DNA of 64,000 nucleotides from Ulota crispa (GCA_963920765.1 OY987246.1:8558501-8622500); one strand, 5' to 3'. Shown: positions 1-14,421, counted from the stretch's first letter. The notes: a model not told the origin generated them from the sequence alone. Numbers and translations: made by a program.

Positions 1-118
1 AAAAGTGCAAATTCATCATTTTTCTCTTGCTAATAGGATCCTATAATTTGCTACATGTTTAATAATAATTATAATGTTCAAAACCCTTAATTTGGCTCTT
101 ATAGGTGCTGCTACCTTA
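1..118. repeat. Right end of an AAGGTAGGA-type MITE
   Basis: The first 118 bases resemble the right-hand third of the elements at 44124-44449 and 63315-63634: the same order of motifs (TGCAAATTCATCATTTTT, GGATCCTATAATTTGCTA, ATGTTTA, GTTCAAAACCCTTAA), ending in CTACCTTA. The left part lies outside the window. It is a non-autonomous inverted-repeat element with no coding capacity visible. Confidence 0.7.
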
Positions 119-1142
119 CATTGGTGTTAAAGATGATTGAAAAGGGTTGGCAAAGCATGTGTGTGAAAACGGTTATAGACCACCCTTCACGACACGTGTG
201 ACATTACAAAGGTATGGGTGAACAAGAAAATGGCGGAGGAAGAGGGAAAGAGAGGACTTAGAGGAGGGGGAGGGGGAGGTGAGGGGGCAAAGCAGGCCAG
301 CTAGCAAAGGCGCAGATGGGAGGGACTCCACTCTCAAGGCAGGCACCGAAAGGAGCGCTGGAACTGGAAGTGACACAGTCTCCAACTTACAACTACTCGC
401 CTGCCTGGTCCACGGCTCTAGCTCCTAGAAAATTTGGCTTCTCTCTGCCTCTCTCTGCCTCTGCCCCTTTCAGCATCACCACACACTAGTATTCCGAGTA
501 ACGTATTCGCCTCTCCACTGAGTTCACGGTTTGTCCCCACACACACTCTCGCATGCTTCCAGGCCACCGTCCTCTTCATTTTCATAACTTAGCGTCACAC
601 ACCTTGCTCAGCATTTTGTTCACGTTCCGTCAAAATTCCAGAATCATCCACTTGCAAGGCCAACGGTGTCAGACAACGGACAGGCAGAAAGAAAGAAAAG
701 ACGAGGAGGAGGAGGAGGAGTCTGTGTACTACTGCTGTCGTCGTCGTCGTCGTCGTCGTCGTAGTTCTCAGCGCTACAGCTCGTGTCGTTCACCTAGCCT
801 AGAGTGATGGAGTAGTAAGTACTATGAGGGCAACGCAAGGCACACAGACGAGCAGCTCTTTGTCTTTAAGAGTGGAGGCGCCAAGAAACCTCTAGGGTTG
901 GTGGCTTGATGATATTGTGCATGAGGAGCCAATTTGTGGTCGTGGATTGAGCCGTGGGGAAAATAGGGTTTGAGGGAGAGGGCGTGTTTGGAAGGTGAGC
1001 GACGATCGGAGGGGCGACATGCAGAAGAAGAAGCGTGGGATGACGATAAGGAGGAGTAGTAGTAGTAGTCGGGGTGGCGTACGAGAGAGGAGCTGCAGCA
1101 TGTGATCAGCAAGAGCGGGAGGGCGTGAACGGAGGCCACACC
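119..1142 (+). promoter_or_regulatory. DEK1 upstream region and 5' leader
   Basis: This stretch has no convincing coding sequence. It holds a purine-rich block at about 230-290, a CT-rich tract at about 430-475 typical of plant transcription starts or leaders, and a (CGT)n microsatellite at 737-763. The DEK1 ATG at 1143 has a good plant context (CACACCATGGGGG). I could not identify a TATA box or a firm transcription start. Confidence 0.5.
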
Positions 1143-4100
1143 ATGGGGGCGTCCGTGGACGGTGCTTCGGTGCACAGCGTGGTCACATCCTGTGCTCTCT
1201 TTGGTGCACTCTTCGTGGTTCTTAGTGCACTCTCCGTCGCTATTCTCGTGGCTGTAAATTGGCGCCCCTGGCGGATCTACAGGTACTGGCCACCGCTAAA
1301 GCTGCCCATTTGGGAATTGGTTCTTGAAGTAGTGTGCTTGAACTCTCCCCTGAAGCAGATTTTTAGAGGGCTGTTCATGTGTTTTGCTGTTAGCTTGTGA
1401 ACAGAGGAATCGTAAACAGAAGTTTTTAAGACATTTGTCCTTTTTTTTGAGGTTGTGCTCAGCTGGTGAATGCAACATCTCGATTGTCTGATGATCATGT
1501 TCCATAAATTTTTGGCAAAGGATGTTCTTTAGGGATGTAGTAGGAGTTAGCATATGGATCCCTCATTAGGACATATGTGAAGGACCTAATTCCACGGGTT
1601 TTTGTTTCTTTATTCATCATGAACAAATTGCAAAGTCAAGGGTGTTGTGAAGCAGTGGCTGCAGTCTTGTATTCTTTTTTCTTGATTTACAATAGCAAGT
1701 AAATGCTGAGATGTAGAAGCTTTCATGCCAGTACCGATCATTGAACCGGTCGTATGATCCTTTATTTTGGAATAATAGTGAATTATGCAAGAACTAGAAG
1801 TCTTGTTTTATCGACAATGCTTGTGAGTTTGTTTGTCAGGTTTGTTACAATGAAACTCCTCCTGTAGTTTCTAGAGCTGGGACATGCGATTCCTTTTCAT
1901 GTTTTTGAGAGAGAAACTGTTGCAAAACCAAGTTAGGTCTTTTCTTTTGGAAAGTCGTACTTCGTGCTCACGTTCACACTTCCGTACGCTGCCAGCTTTT
2001 CTAGATCAGAAGAGGATCATCATATTCCATTGTTTCATGTTCTTCTCAAAAGGATTGCGCCCTTTGGATATAAACGTACTTTGGCAAATATTAGCTTTTA
2101 TTTAGATAATCTTTGGCGAGGGAGAGCGATTGCTGTTTGGCACTGAGTGAATTAAAGCATTGTCCGTGTAGTAAACGAGATAGTTGCTGGGTGGGGGAGA
2201 TATCTTATGCTGCATACAAATTTGATAATTTCAATGTCATTGTGTCGTGCAATGAGAGTAACATTTTTTCTCTTCATGTTGAATCTGAACTTCCTATATC
2301 TCATGTTTACATGGCCGTGACATGTAGTTTCATATGTGTATATTTGTGACATTTAGCTCACGGCCTTTGGTGTGATGGTTGCAGTTGGATATATGCTCGC
2401 AAATGGAGATCGTTTATACAGGGCCCCCGGTTGAGCATAATTTCCGGAATCCTTGCCTTAGCTGCTTGGGTGATTGTCCTGTCCCCAATTGCGGTTCTCA
2501 TCTTGTGGGGAGTGAGACTTGTGATTCTATTGAACCATGACACAGTCGGCCTTGCAGTGATCCTGGCAGGCACAGCACTTCTGTTGGCGTTTTACGCTAT
2601 CATGCTTTGGTGGAGAACGCAGTGGCAAAGCTCACGTACGTATTTGATGATCAGACGCTTACATCATGCTCAACTTGTTCAAATGCCTTGAGAGTTCCTG
2701 TTATATTCCCTGTTGGTTATATCGTCGTTACATTTCGGGTATCATATTGTATTGGGCTGTTTATGACTTGATCGTTGTTTTTTGCTCATTACAGGTGCAG
2801 TTTCTTTCCTGCTTCTCCTTGCTGTATCATTATTATGTGCATACGAGCTCTCAGCAGTCTATGTGACAGCTGGACGAAGTGCTTCAAATCGATTTTCTCC
2901 ATCAGCTTTCTTTTTTGGTGTTTCGGCAATCGCAATGGGCATCAACATGCTCTTCATTTGTAAAATGGTGTTTAATGGTGAGTAAGGGCAACATTAACAT
3001 TGGCGTAACATTCACTACATGAAACAACAATCCCTTGGAGTAGCGTAATTAAGGAAAAAAATTTATGACAGAATTGTTTTTACATTTTGCGAATTCATCT
3101 GTCCTACTCATTAGTATCAGTCACGATTTTGGGACTCTGTCACTCTCGTTTGTTGTCTTGTCTCTGGATTATTTCATTTGTGGAGGTGAAGGTTGATTGC
3201 CTGTATCCTGTTCGCTTCAACTTCTAGGGAAGCTAGTGTTCATGTACAGATTTAGCCAGAAGCACTTTGTATGCCATAGAGTGCTAATAAATTGACGGTT
3301 CCTTTCCAGGGGCGGGGCTTGATGTGGATGAATATGTAAGAAGATCGTACAAGTTTGCCCATGCGGAAACTTTAGAAGTGGGTCCAATTGCATGCTTGCC
3401 AGAGCCCCCAGAGCCTCGTGATCCAAATATTCAAAGGAAAAGAAGGTGCGTTTTGGCTTGGTGTTACAATATCATGGTAGTGGTCTGTATCGATTTCCGG
3501 GCTTTCAAGAGTGTAATTTGTTGTAAACTTGAACGCTTTCTCTCCGTTAAACCTTTCTGTATCTGTCCTGCATGGTGTTAGCTTTTCTGTTGGTATGACT
3601 ATGTTTTTGGAACTGCGGTCTGACAATCGTACGAGAACATTGTCATATTCTATTCTATATACTTTTATGTTGTACCGAGTGTACATATTGGTTGATAGTC
3701 TAATTGAAACAAGTCTCATCCTTGTGTGCACGCAGTGCATGGCGGCTAGCTCATTTATACCAAGCATCCGTTTTAGTTCTGGTAGCATATTCAATTCTTT
3801 ATGGATTCACTGCAAGGAAAGCGAGATGGCTTGGTGGAGTTACATCTGCGGCTGTAATTATTCTGGGTAAACTTCAGGCGACTGAATGCCGAGTGATTAT
3901 TGACAATGTTTGTTAAATCTTGACAGTTATTCTAGTTTGTATGTTGAGCTATCGCTTGTGCCCGGTTTCTTATCTGGAAATGTACTGTGAGTGAGTTTGC
4001 ATTTTTTGGAGTTGATACTTCAGTTGCAGTTAATGAGAATTATAGGTTTTAACCATTTATCATTTTGTCTCAAGAAATTGCGTCTAGTCTTGTAGTTTCC

Positions 4101-7100
4101 ATTGTTGTTGAAAATGATCATGTACTTACAATCGACTGGATTCTCGTTGAAAACAGATATGAACATAGGGGCTTGCTTGTTTGGTTTCAAGCTGCTCAAG
4201 AGCCGTCTTGCCGCACTCTTGATTGCTGGAGCCTACAGAATGATATTGATCTGCTTTGGTGTACATTATTGGTAGGTTTGTTTTCGAGAAATTGTGTTGT
4301 ATGCAAGCTTTTGGGCATGCTTTTAGTTCGAACTTTATAGTTATAGATGGACCAATCTGCAATCATCCTTAGACTACTGTTCAATATTTGAAACAACGTC
4401 ATATTCTCTAATACGAGCTTTCTCAACATTGCATAGTACCGTGAAGCAGATTAGGCGTTTTGTGCGTGGTTATCTAATTACGTTGGGGGTGCTTGCAGGT
4501 ACTTGGGCCACTGTATAGGATACGCTGTGGTAGCGTCAGTGTTATTGGGAGCTGTGGTTGTTCGACACGTATCTGTTACTAACCCAGGAGCTGCTCGACG
4601 AGCTGCCTTAGCACACACTGTAGTTCGCCTGCGGGAGGGTTTTGGCAGGCGAGGGCCAGGCAGCTCTTCCAGTGTTTCAGAGGGGCGGACTTCAAGCGTT
4701 GTTCACAGTAGTGTTGGAGCAGAGCAAATTGGAGCGGCCATAGAACTTATTAGCAGGGCAACCGTTAGACCGCAGGGTGAAGCAAATGCAGCTGGATTTG
4801 TTGGACACCATGGACTCAATGATGATTCTGCTGGTAGCTGTCGACAGCCTTCATCACCAGATCAAGAGGCTACCGACTCAAATCGCATATCTTGCGCAGG
4901 GTCTGTTGCTGCAATCGAGACATTGAACACCGTGGAACGGAGTAGCACATTTGCATCATTAACAGATCAGCAAACTCTTGATTTGAATCTGGCTTTGATG
5001 TTTCAGGAGAGATTGCATGACCCCCGATTCACTTCGATGCTTCGTCAAAATCCGGAGTTTGTTGCTCGGGGTGGAGAACAAGAACTTATGACGTTGCTTC
5101 AGGATAAGGGCCTTGATCCAAATTTTGCAACGATGTTAAAGGAGAAAGGCTTGGATCCGACAATCTTGGCCTTGTTACAACGAAGCAGCCTCGATGCTGG
5201 GAGAGATCCGGGAGTAAATAATGAAAACTCAAGCGCGGATTTAAAGCAGTCGCAAGTACTTGTTGCAGATGAAACCGCTGGCTGGACAGGAGAGTCCCAG
5301 AAACATATTTGTGGAAAGTGGTTCAAGAGTATCGGCGTTGTTGCACAATTGTTTGTGGGGACCCCAGAACGAGCTTGGGTCTTCTTCAGTGTTTTCTTTG
5401 TGGTGGAGTGTGTTGTTGTTGCCGTATTCCGTCCCACAACAGTGACTGTCATCAATGGCAAACATGAGCAGGTTCGTCATTTATTAACCGAATATATTGG
5501 GAAAAGGGAACAAGAGCGAGAAAGATAGAATCTCTAGTGCAGGCTAAGTTGCACGAAGCTGTCTTATTGATCGAATTATATTGAATAACAGAACTTTCTA
5601 GATCCTATTTTTTCTGACAACTACCTTATTTCTTTCTGTAGCATGGACAAGATTAGTTCATAAGTCCTGTTTATTTAGAATTTGCTTGTGATGATGCCCA
5701 ACACACAGGTGCTACAAGTATAACAAGTAACTAGACAACCTACATAGAAATTATATATACGCTTTATACTTTCCGTTTCAATTTGCGTTTTTTTGCTTAG
5801 AGATTGTTTACGCTTTTTGGCCGGTCGCTTTGAATTTGCACGCCTTACTTGTGAATATGTTTAAAACCCTACTCTGTGTTGTTGCAGTTTGAGTTTGGAT
5901 TTTCGGCTCTTCTACTATCTCCCGTTTCATGTTCCATACTGGCTTTTTTGCGCTCGTTGCAAGCAGAAAACATGATGCTCACTAAGAAGGTTCGAAAGGT
6001 ACTTTTTCAATCCTAAACTGGCAATACGAAGAACTCTATTTACATCAATTGCATTCCTCTGATCTCTAGTAGTTCTGCAGCAGGCCTACCTGAAGCGTCA
6101 TTGTCACTGGTTTTATCGTCAATTCACGACCGCTGCATGCAATTTTTTTGGGAATTTTTGTTCATGCTTTCTAACACAGATCATTGTCTTTTCCAGTTTG
6201 GATTGATTGCGTGGCTTTTGAGCACTGGGGTGGGACTTATCCTAGCTTTTCTCAGGTTTGATCCATGGCTTAAGGCCCTCACAAATCACGCAGTTTTTTC
6301 CTTCTTTTATTTGCAAGGAATGTTTTTTCACTCAGTAATTGTGGTCAATATTGATATTGCCTACGCTTACTGGTGATATATTACTCTTATTTTCACAATT
6401 TTATCTTTACCAAAAGATGGTTATTGTTCTGCTTTTTGTGCATGTGCTTTGCTTCTTTCTGGCACTGAGCAACATCGTCTTCTTATAGTTGTTTTTCGTG
6501 GTGATACAGTAAATCATCGATTATCTTAGGGCTTGCTGTGACTGTGCCAATGCTGGTTGCTGCCATCTCTGTCGCCCTGCCTATTTGGGTGTACAACGGG
6601 TATAGTTTCTACCAAACCCCTGCCCTAGAGTATAATGCTACTCGCGCTTGGGAACAACAAGCAAGGCGTGGTAGAACCAAAGAGGTTAGTTTCTCTCAAC
6701 CGAAATTTTGTGGAATCATATAGGCATTTTATTGTTGAGTTCGCTCAAAGTGAGTTTCTGAAGCGAGTATCTTGAATAGAAAGGTTAGTGCTGCATTGAC
6801 AGTATTGTATGCTGTCTAGCAACCCTTGAGTGGTCGCATTAAAAATATTCTATGGTGCTTTTAGATGCATTGTCATCACGTGAATTTATTGCTCTGTTTT
6901 GCAGGACAATATAATGACGACTTGCATTTTAGTTACCGTCGTCTTCATAATTGCCTTGGGGGTCATAATCTCTTTCAGCCCTCTTGATGATATAAAATAT
7001 CATGGCTGGAGTAGCTTTACAAAGTATTCCACCTCTCCGTATACTTCACCTCTATATCTGGGCTGGGCGATAGCTTCAGTATTTGCCCTCGTGATTACTG

Positions 7101-10100
7101 GAATTTTACCAGCCATTTCTTGGTTTGCAACCTATCGTTTCTCTCTTTCCTCAGCTATCTGTGTCGCTATCTTCACAGGTATTCATCACGATTCAATCTC
7201 ACCCTTCTGTTTTTTTGTGGTTTGTTAAATCTCAGTCGGCAACTGCTTGTTCGTTAGGTGTTTCTCTTCTCTTCTTGACACATATATTTTTAAATTGTGT
7301 TGTCTTTTTTTAAATTTTCGTGTGGTGATATTGGCAGTGGTATTGATGACTTTTTGTGGAGGATCTTATGTGGGAATTGTTCGGAGTCGTGTTGGCAAAT
7401 CCCCGACAGAAGCTGATTTTTTAGCTGCCTTGTTACCTTTAGTCTGTATACCGGCTATGTTCTCTCTTGGTTGTGGCCTCTACAAGTGGTGAGAAGTTAC
7501 TTCATTCATTTTGAGCGGAGGACATCAGTTTGTTTGGTCTTGAACCGTTCTGAACTCCTCTTTGATATGATTCTGTGTCTTTTTATCTTCATCCGTTGTG
7601 TGGATTATTGACTTTCTTGTTATGTAATTATCAGGAGAGATGAAGGCTGGCGGTTCTCTAAGGGTGCGTATGTGTTTATTGGTCTCGGTCTCACACTTTT
7701 GCTGGGTGCAATCTCAGCAGTCATTGCTACTATCAATCCATGGATGGTAAGGGGTTTTGTCTTTTTTAGTCATGAAAATGCATACTGCTTTCTGTACTGT
7801 GTTGCTCTTCAAGTTTGATGCTCATCTAACTGTTATGGGTCACAGGTTGGGGCAGCTTTTCTGCTGTTCTTGCTGCTAGTTGTGTTGACAATAGCGGTAA
7901 TACATCACTGGGCCTCGCATAATTTCTACTTGACTCGTCTGGAAGTATTTTTCGTCTGCCTGGTGGCATTTGTTCTAGCCCTGGCTGCTTTCCTTATTGG
8001 TCTCTTAGCTGGTGAGTATCTTCCGTATGATCTTGGTCAACCTGGAGTGTCTCCTATACTGCAGTTGTAAGAAGATGTTTTTTTATTTGTTGGATTGGCA
8101 AGATTGCAGCCTGCTCTTTGGTTTATGAAGTACATACTGCCAGGTTAGTGAGTAATTTTGGGTTAATATTTTTTGTTTGTTACCTTTTTACTTACGCAGA
8201 TGAACCATTTGTGGGAGCATCAGTTGGATATTTCGCGTTCTTAGGTGTTCTGGCTGGAAGATCCTTTACGGTAAATTTTCTGTAGGCTGCACATGGCTAT
8301 CGTTTGCATTTTGTGGAGTTTGAATGAAAGAAAAATTGCTTTTTTGAATCTGAGTACGTTTGGCGTAAACAATTGATGTGACAGATTGTATTGCTATTTT
8401 TTTGAATTATGTGTTTCACCTGCTAATTTTGTCTCACTTTATTGCTGTGTTGTGAATAGGTCCTCTTGTCTCCAGCGGTGGTTGTATATTCCCCTAGGGT
8501 TCTTCCTGTCTATGTTTATGATGCCCATGCAGACTCTGCAAAGAACGTTAGGCAAGTTTCGATGCTCTTTTTCTTTGTTTGTGTTAACTTGAAGCTAATC
8601 CAGTTTTAAGATCCTGAAGAGTACATTGTTTTAGCTGTAAGTGTTTGTAACAAGAGTCAATACATAAATTTTTCAGAGAGGCTTATTTTTGACTTGTACA
8701 TGAGAATTTGTGTTGCAACAGTGGTGCCTTCCTGGTTCTTTATGGCATAGCCTTGGCCACGGCGGGATGGGGAGTAGTTGCAAGTTTGGAGATATATCCT
8801 CCGTTTGCAGGTTCAGCAGTTTCAGCCATCACTTTGGTTGTGGCTTATGCCTTCGCTATTTCACGCCCTCAGCTTACATTGAAGGTATTTTCATGTGCCA
8901 GAGTGACACTTTCTAAGAGATTAACCTCTTATATATCTGGAGTTTTGTTGTCTCAATCAACTCCAGTTCAGTGTGGATTTTCTCTTTCTGGTTAACCTCT
9001 AGTTTCTTCTCGGTTTACAATAATGCTTTCTTTCGCTATTTTTGTAGATGATGGAGGATGCTCTCCAGTTTTTGCGAAAGGAGACTATAGCACAAGCCAT
9101 TGCTCGCTCCTCAACTAAGGTAAGTTAGGCTTGGTTCAGCTCTCCTGGAATCGAAATATTCGGTGATTAGTTAGCAAATGACTAATATTATTGTTTTACT
9201 AATGTTGGTATTATTTTGCAGACTAGGAATGCTATGTCAGGAACATATTCAGCTCCACAACGATCTGCAAGCTCAGCAGCTCTGCTTGTAGGTGATGCTT
9301 CTATAACCCGTGACAAAGCAGGAAATTTTGTTCTTCCTCGCGCTGATGTATTGAAGCTGAGGGAGCGGCTTCGCAATGAGGAGCAAGCTGCAGGGCTTAG
9401 ATGGTGGCCTCTGCTCTCGGCTTTTGGGTCTCCATTTGACTCATCAACAACAGATACGGGCTACAGAAGGAAGTTGTGTGCTCATGCTCGGATATTGGCT
9501 CTTGAGGAGGCTATTGACACTGAGTGGGTTTACATGTGGGATAAGTTTGGTGGCTATCTACTTCTGGTTCTTGGTCATGCTACAAGAGCTGAAAGAGTGC
9601 AGGTAGGATCAAGTTTGGAAGCACTGCTTTTCTTTCAACTCTTTAACTGCCGTGTATACTATATTTTATTGAGAAGATAGGTTTTGGGGATTCATTCTCG
9701 CTTTTGGCTTGTACCGTAGTGCAGTCATTCCGGCAGTCTTGTTAATGCCAAGTTTAACATGAACCTGGCGATTTATATGATCTCGATGCATTAGAAGAAA
9801 ATATTGCGTTTTTTTTTTTTTTTTTTTTTTTTTCTTGTTGTGGGTATCCTGTGTAATTCTCAAAGCACTTCTATGCTCTGCAGGATGAAGTCAGGCTGCG
9901 TCTATTTTTGGATAGCATTGGCTTCTCAAATCTCAGTGCGAAAAAAATCAAGACGTGGACAGCTGAGGATCGAAAACAGTTTGAGACAGTCCAAGAGAAG
10001 TAAGAAAATAGTTTTGGCTTTTTTAAATTCCAGGTTATTCAGAAGGGAAAATTGATAATCGGAACGGAGTGTTTCCATCGAATATTTATTTGCTGGCATT

Positions 10101-13100
10101 GAAACAAATCACGACTCAGATGTTGAAGAGTATTATGTGGCAATTTTGAAGGGGTTGAATCCCACTAGTCCTTTTATGACATTCCTGAGCTATATCATAT
10201 ACTATAAATAATGGCTTTCTTTTCACTTAAACCACCTTGTATTGAGTTTGGGCCCTTAGTAGATCAAAACAGATGGTAGTGAATGCAATTATCTTATTTC
10301 AGCTGCTCGTTGATCACCTCCCGCATGAGTTACATTGTTATTTATGGATGTGGTATGTAACCAACGTGTATTTTGCAGTTACATGCGGGAAAAGGAAACG
10401 GAAGAGGAGTTATTGCAGCAAAGGCGTGAGGAGGAAGGAAAAGGTAGAGAGAGGCGCAGGGCTTTGCTTGAGAAGGAAGAACGACGACGCCATGAAATTG
10501 AGGCGTCAGTTATCTCAACTGTTCCCGATGCAGGTACTAAAGAAGCAGCTGCAATGGCTGCTGCTGTCCGTGCAGTTGGACGGGATATTTTACTTGATGA
10601 CAGCTCTGCTGGTGATCAGGTGTCCAGTTTGGCTCGACGGATTTTGTTTGCGCAACGAGCTCAACGTGCACAGCAGGTTTGAGAACCAAGACCTGTTTTT
10701 TGGAGAGTGAGGACTACAGCTTTTAAATTTCTGGCAACAGTCTTAGCTTCTGCATTGTTCAAAAAACCAGCCCATTGTTTGAGAAGCATGACCTGCCTGA
10801 TATTCTGATTGTCATGTTCCAGACTGGAGTGAATGGAACTATTTGTGTGATGGACAATGAGCCTCGCACTGGTGGGCGCTCCTGTGGACCGATTGACCCT
10901 GCTGTTTGCGGGAGTTGGAAAGTGAGTTTTTCTGCAGCTGTGATGATCCAGCCAGATTCCGGACCAGTTTGCATATTGGGTGTTGAAGATCATAATCAAA
11001 AGTGCTGGGAGTTCCTAGTCGCGGGTGCTGAGCAGGGCTTAGAAGCAGGGCAGGTTGGACTGCGACTTGTACTGAAAGGAGCTGGTCAGACAACGTATAA
11101 TCGGGAATGGTTCATTGGGCATACCAGTATTGCCGATGGGAGGTGAGGTTACTGCAAACTGCTGTCTCGAAAAATATTTAGACTGATTTCTTGTGATGAA
11201 GCCACCTCTCTGTAGAGTAGATCTGTGATACTGATCTCATTGTTTCTTATTGAATGCAGATGGCACTCGGTTGCAGTAACAGTGGATGCTTTAACTGGCG
11301 AGGCTTTTGCCTTCATAGATGGAGTGTTTGACGGTGAAGTGAGATGTGACTTATCCCTTCCGGCAGAGGGTGGGGTATGGCAGGAAGGAATGGAAGTATG
11401 GGTTGGTATCAGACCGCCAATGGATCTTGATGCCTTCGGTCGTTCTGATAGTGAAGGAGCAGAATCCAGGATGCACGCCATGGATATTCTGATGTGGGGC
11501 CGCTGTTTATCGGAAGATGAGATACTAATGGTGCACAACTGTACAAACCCAGAGGAGTATAATGACGGAGATATCATGGATGAATATTGGCAAGGATCTC
11601 CAATGGAAACGCCAATGAGAGTAAGTTGAATGTGTCATTGAGTTTCTCGATTGCTATAATCAAGTTTCATTGAAGAGATCTGGGGCTGATCATTAGTCCC
11701 GATTTCTAATACTCTTGTTTGGTTGTTTGCCCTTTGGGTAAAGCTGCTGTAGTGTGTGGATTTGATGTAACCATTTGAAGTGGCCTGGCTGTTTGATCTT
11801 GTGGTGGAATGCTAGTTTTATACTTTAGAATGATTCTCTTGTGCATTTTCTGATATGAGAGTGGTTGTCATGTGCGTGTATCTTGTTCTTTAGTTTGAGG
11901 ATTGGAGGTATGACCCGGATCTCAGCTATGAGCGTGATGAAATCTACTGGGATGAACTACCTGCACCTGGAGGAAAGAGAAAAGCGGCTGACATAGAGAA
12001 TGTAGCGATCGATATTGACTACGTATCCCGGAAAATCCGACGGCCCAAAATTGAAACTCAGGAGGAGGTTCTACAGCGGATGCAGGCCATTGAGTTGGCT
12101 GTTAAGGAAGCTCTGCTAGCACGAGGCGAGAAACGGTTCACTGATCAGGAGTTTCCACCAGCTGATCAGTCTCTGTTTGTCGATACAGACCACCCTTCTG
12201 CAAAGCTTCAGGTGAACCGACGTCCTCTATTTGCCTAAGGTTCCTGGAGATAATTGAATGCAACTGAGGTGGAATAGTTAGGACATCTGATCGCTGACCA
12301 GCTTGCAATTGTTTCAACGTCAGGTTGTCAATGAGTGGCTGCGTCCAGAAGAGGTTCTCCTTGAACAAGGACGAGATTCTAGGCCTTGCCTATTTGCAGG
12401 CATTGCCAACCCTTCAGATGTTTGCCAGGTTTGAAATTTTCTCTAACACCTGTCATTTCGGTACTCTTGTCATGTTCGATAATGCATATGTGTGTTGCTT
12501 CATTCTGTTCTAGGTTCTATTCTTAGTTTTCAGGATGTTCTTTACGCCTCCAAGTAATCTTTCTCTGCTCTATATTTATGATTCGTCATGAATCTCTTAT
12601 CTCGACTGCAGGGACATTTGGGAGATTGCTGGTTCTTAAGTGCAGTTGCTGTTTTGACCGAGGCATCACGGATTTCTGATGTCATGATAACTCCTGAATT
12701 TAACGAGGAGGGTATCTACACAGTAAGATTTTGTATTCAGGTATGAAGACTAAATCAGAAATACTTTTTCTATAGTCTTTATAATTGAGCTGGTCGATTT
12801 TGGTGTGCTCTTGAGGACTCGTATGTTGTTTCATCGTTTTGATTATTGCATTGATGAAATGCAGGGGGAATGGGTGCCGGTAGTTGTCGATGATTGGATA
12901 CCTTGCGAGGCTAGGGGCAAACCGGCCTTTGCAACGAGCAGGAAAGGCAATGAACTTTGGGTATCAATTTTGGAGAAAGCATATGCCAAGTTACATGGTT
13001 CTTATGAAGCCTTGGAAGGTGGTCAGGTGCAAGACGCGCTTGTTGATTTGACCGGAGGTGCAGGAGAAGAGATCGATCTAACAAATGAGGTTTCACAGCT

Positions 13101-14421
13101 CGATCTTGCCAATGGTCGTTTATGGTTCCAGCTGCAACGCTTCAAGCAAGAAGGGTTTCTGCTTGGAGCAGGCAGTCCATCAGGTTCCGATGTTCATGTT
13201 TCTTCAAGTGGTATTGTGCAGAATCATGCATATTCTCTGTTGCAGGTGAGCTAGACCTGTTCCTTCTACCCCCCGAAGTAAAAAAACAATATCTTTAATG
13301 AATTATTTTGCATAGCCGAAGAACCCTTTTGCTCCTACTTTTGTTTGCGAGCTTGGAGCAGATCATTAACCGTTGGAGCTGAATATTAACAAGCCATTTA
13401 TTCAACAGGTGCGAGAGGTGGATGGTCACCAGCTCGTGCAGATCCGCAATCCATGGGCCAATGAAGTTGAATGGAATGGGCCGTGGTCTGATTTGTCACC
13501 AGAGTGGACTGACCGAATGAAACACAAGCTTAAATACTCACCTCAGGTATGACTATTTTCATTTTGGAACATCTTTTGAAGTACTTGTGGATAACCAGTA
13601 CGAGGATTTGATACTTACAGACATTACGAGACAAATCCACGAAACCCACTCCTACTTCGCTTTTCAGCTGACTGCATTGAATTTATGTTTATTCTGAACT
13701 GATATTTTTTTTATACGACTGGAATCTCATCATAACCTGTATCCAGGCCGCCGATGGAGTTTTCTGGATGTCTTGGCAAGATTTCCAGCTTCATTTTCGT
13801 TCACTATACGTGTGTCGGATTTACCCACCTGAGATGAAATACTCAGTTCGTGGCCAGTGGCGTGGATCAACTGCTGGTGGATGCCAAGACTTTGAAACGT
13901 GGCATCTTAATCCTCAATTCCATTTGAAAGCTGTGGGTCCGGACGCTCGTGAACCTATTCACGTCTTTGTAACACTTACTCAGGTTTGCAATGCTCTCCT
14001 GAAGCACTTATTTGCTTTTTTGAATTGAGTATAGATTTATTGATTAATTAGCTAGCTCAATTAGCTTTTTTAAGCTGAAGGATCTCTCATAGTGGTGCTA
14101 TTTGGGTAGCAGGGTGTACATTCTACTTCTCGACCTACTGCCAGCTTTGGGAATTACCAATCGGTTGGAGAGGCATCTCGGTTTTACATCGGCATGCGCA
14201 TCATAAAAACCAATGGCAGACGGTCAGGACGAAACATCTTTATGCATGAAGCGGTAAATGGAACGGATTATGTGAATGCCAGGGAAATATCTTGTGAAAT
14301 GGTACTAGACCCTGATCCGAAAGGCTATACAATAGTTCCTACCACACATGCGCCGATGCAAGAAGCCCAGTTCTTGCTCTCAGTTTTCACAAAGGCTTCA
14401 GTCGTCTTGGAACCACTTTAG
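1143..14421 (+). CDS. DEK1: DEK1 phytocalpain (membrane-anchored calpain protease), complete, 30 exons
   Basis: Plant-specific plasma-membrane calpain controlling cell-fate and division-plane decisions. Exons: 1143-1282, 2385-2635, 2795-2977, 3310-3445, 3736-3866, 4157-4271, 4499-5471, 5888-5998, 6197-6255, 6510-6684, 6905-7178, 7338-7488, 7635-7746, 7846-8011, 8200-8270, 8460-8551, 8722-8884, 9048-9119, 9222-9602, 9884-9999, 10379-10676, 10823-11142, 11260-11620, 11894-12211, 12324-12428, 12612-12740, 12865-13245, 13409-13546, 13747-13983, 14113-14421. All phases agree and give 2155 aa, against about 2150 in Arabidopsis. Order: multi-pass membrane region with a large loop in exon 7 (about residues 319-643), cytosolic arm (from about 1126), LamG-like segment (about 1391-1617), CysPc and C2-like domains. 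The catalytic triad is Cys1764 (LGDCWFLSA), His1922 and Asn1942 (RNPWANEVEW). Oddities: a GC-AG intron after exon 16, Asn instead of Gly before His1922, and a 25-base T run in intron 19. Family and domain order are certain; individual exon edges come from splice consensus. Confidence 0.96.
8552..8721 (+). other. GC-AG intron in DEK1
   Basis: The exon before it ends in GAACGTTAG and the intron starts GCAAGT. The next exon starts after AACAG with TGGTGCC. Joining them restores the conserved stretch KNVSGAFLVLYG in phase, and no GT nearby does so. The site is a typical minor-class GC donor with an otherwise strong consensus. Confidence 0.85.

Noticed and set aside
553-807. 84-codon frame in the DEK1 leader
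   Set aside because: Its C-terminal Arg run is the CGT microsatellite; nothing else in it looks coding. At most an upstream frame.
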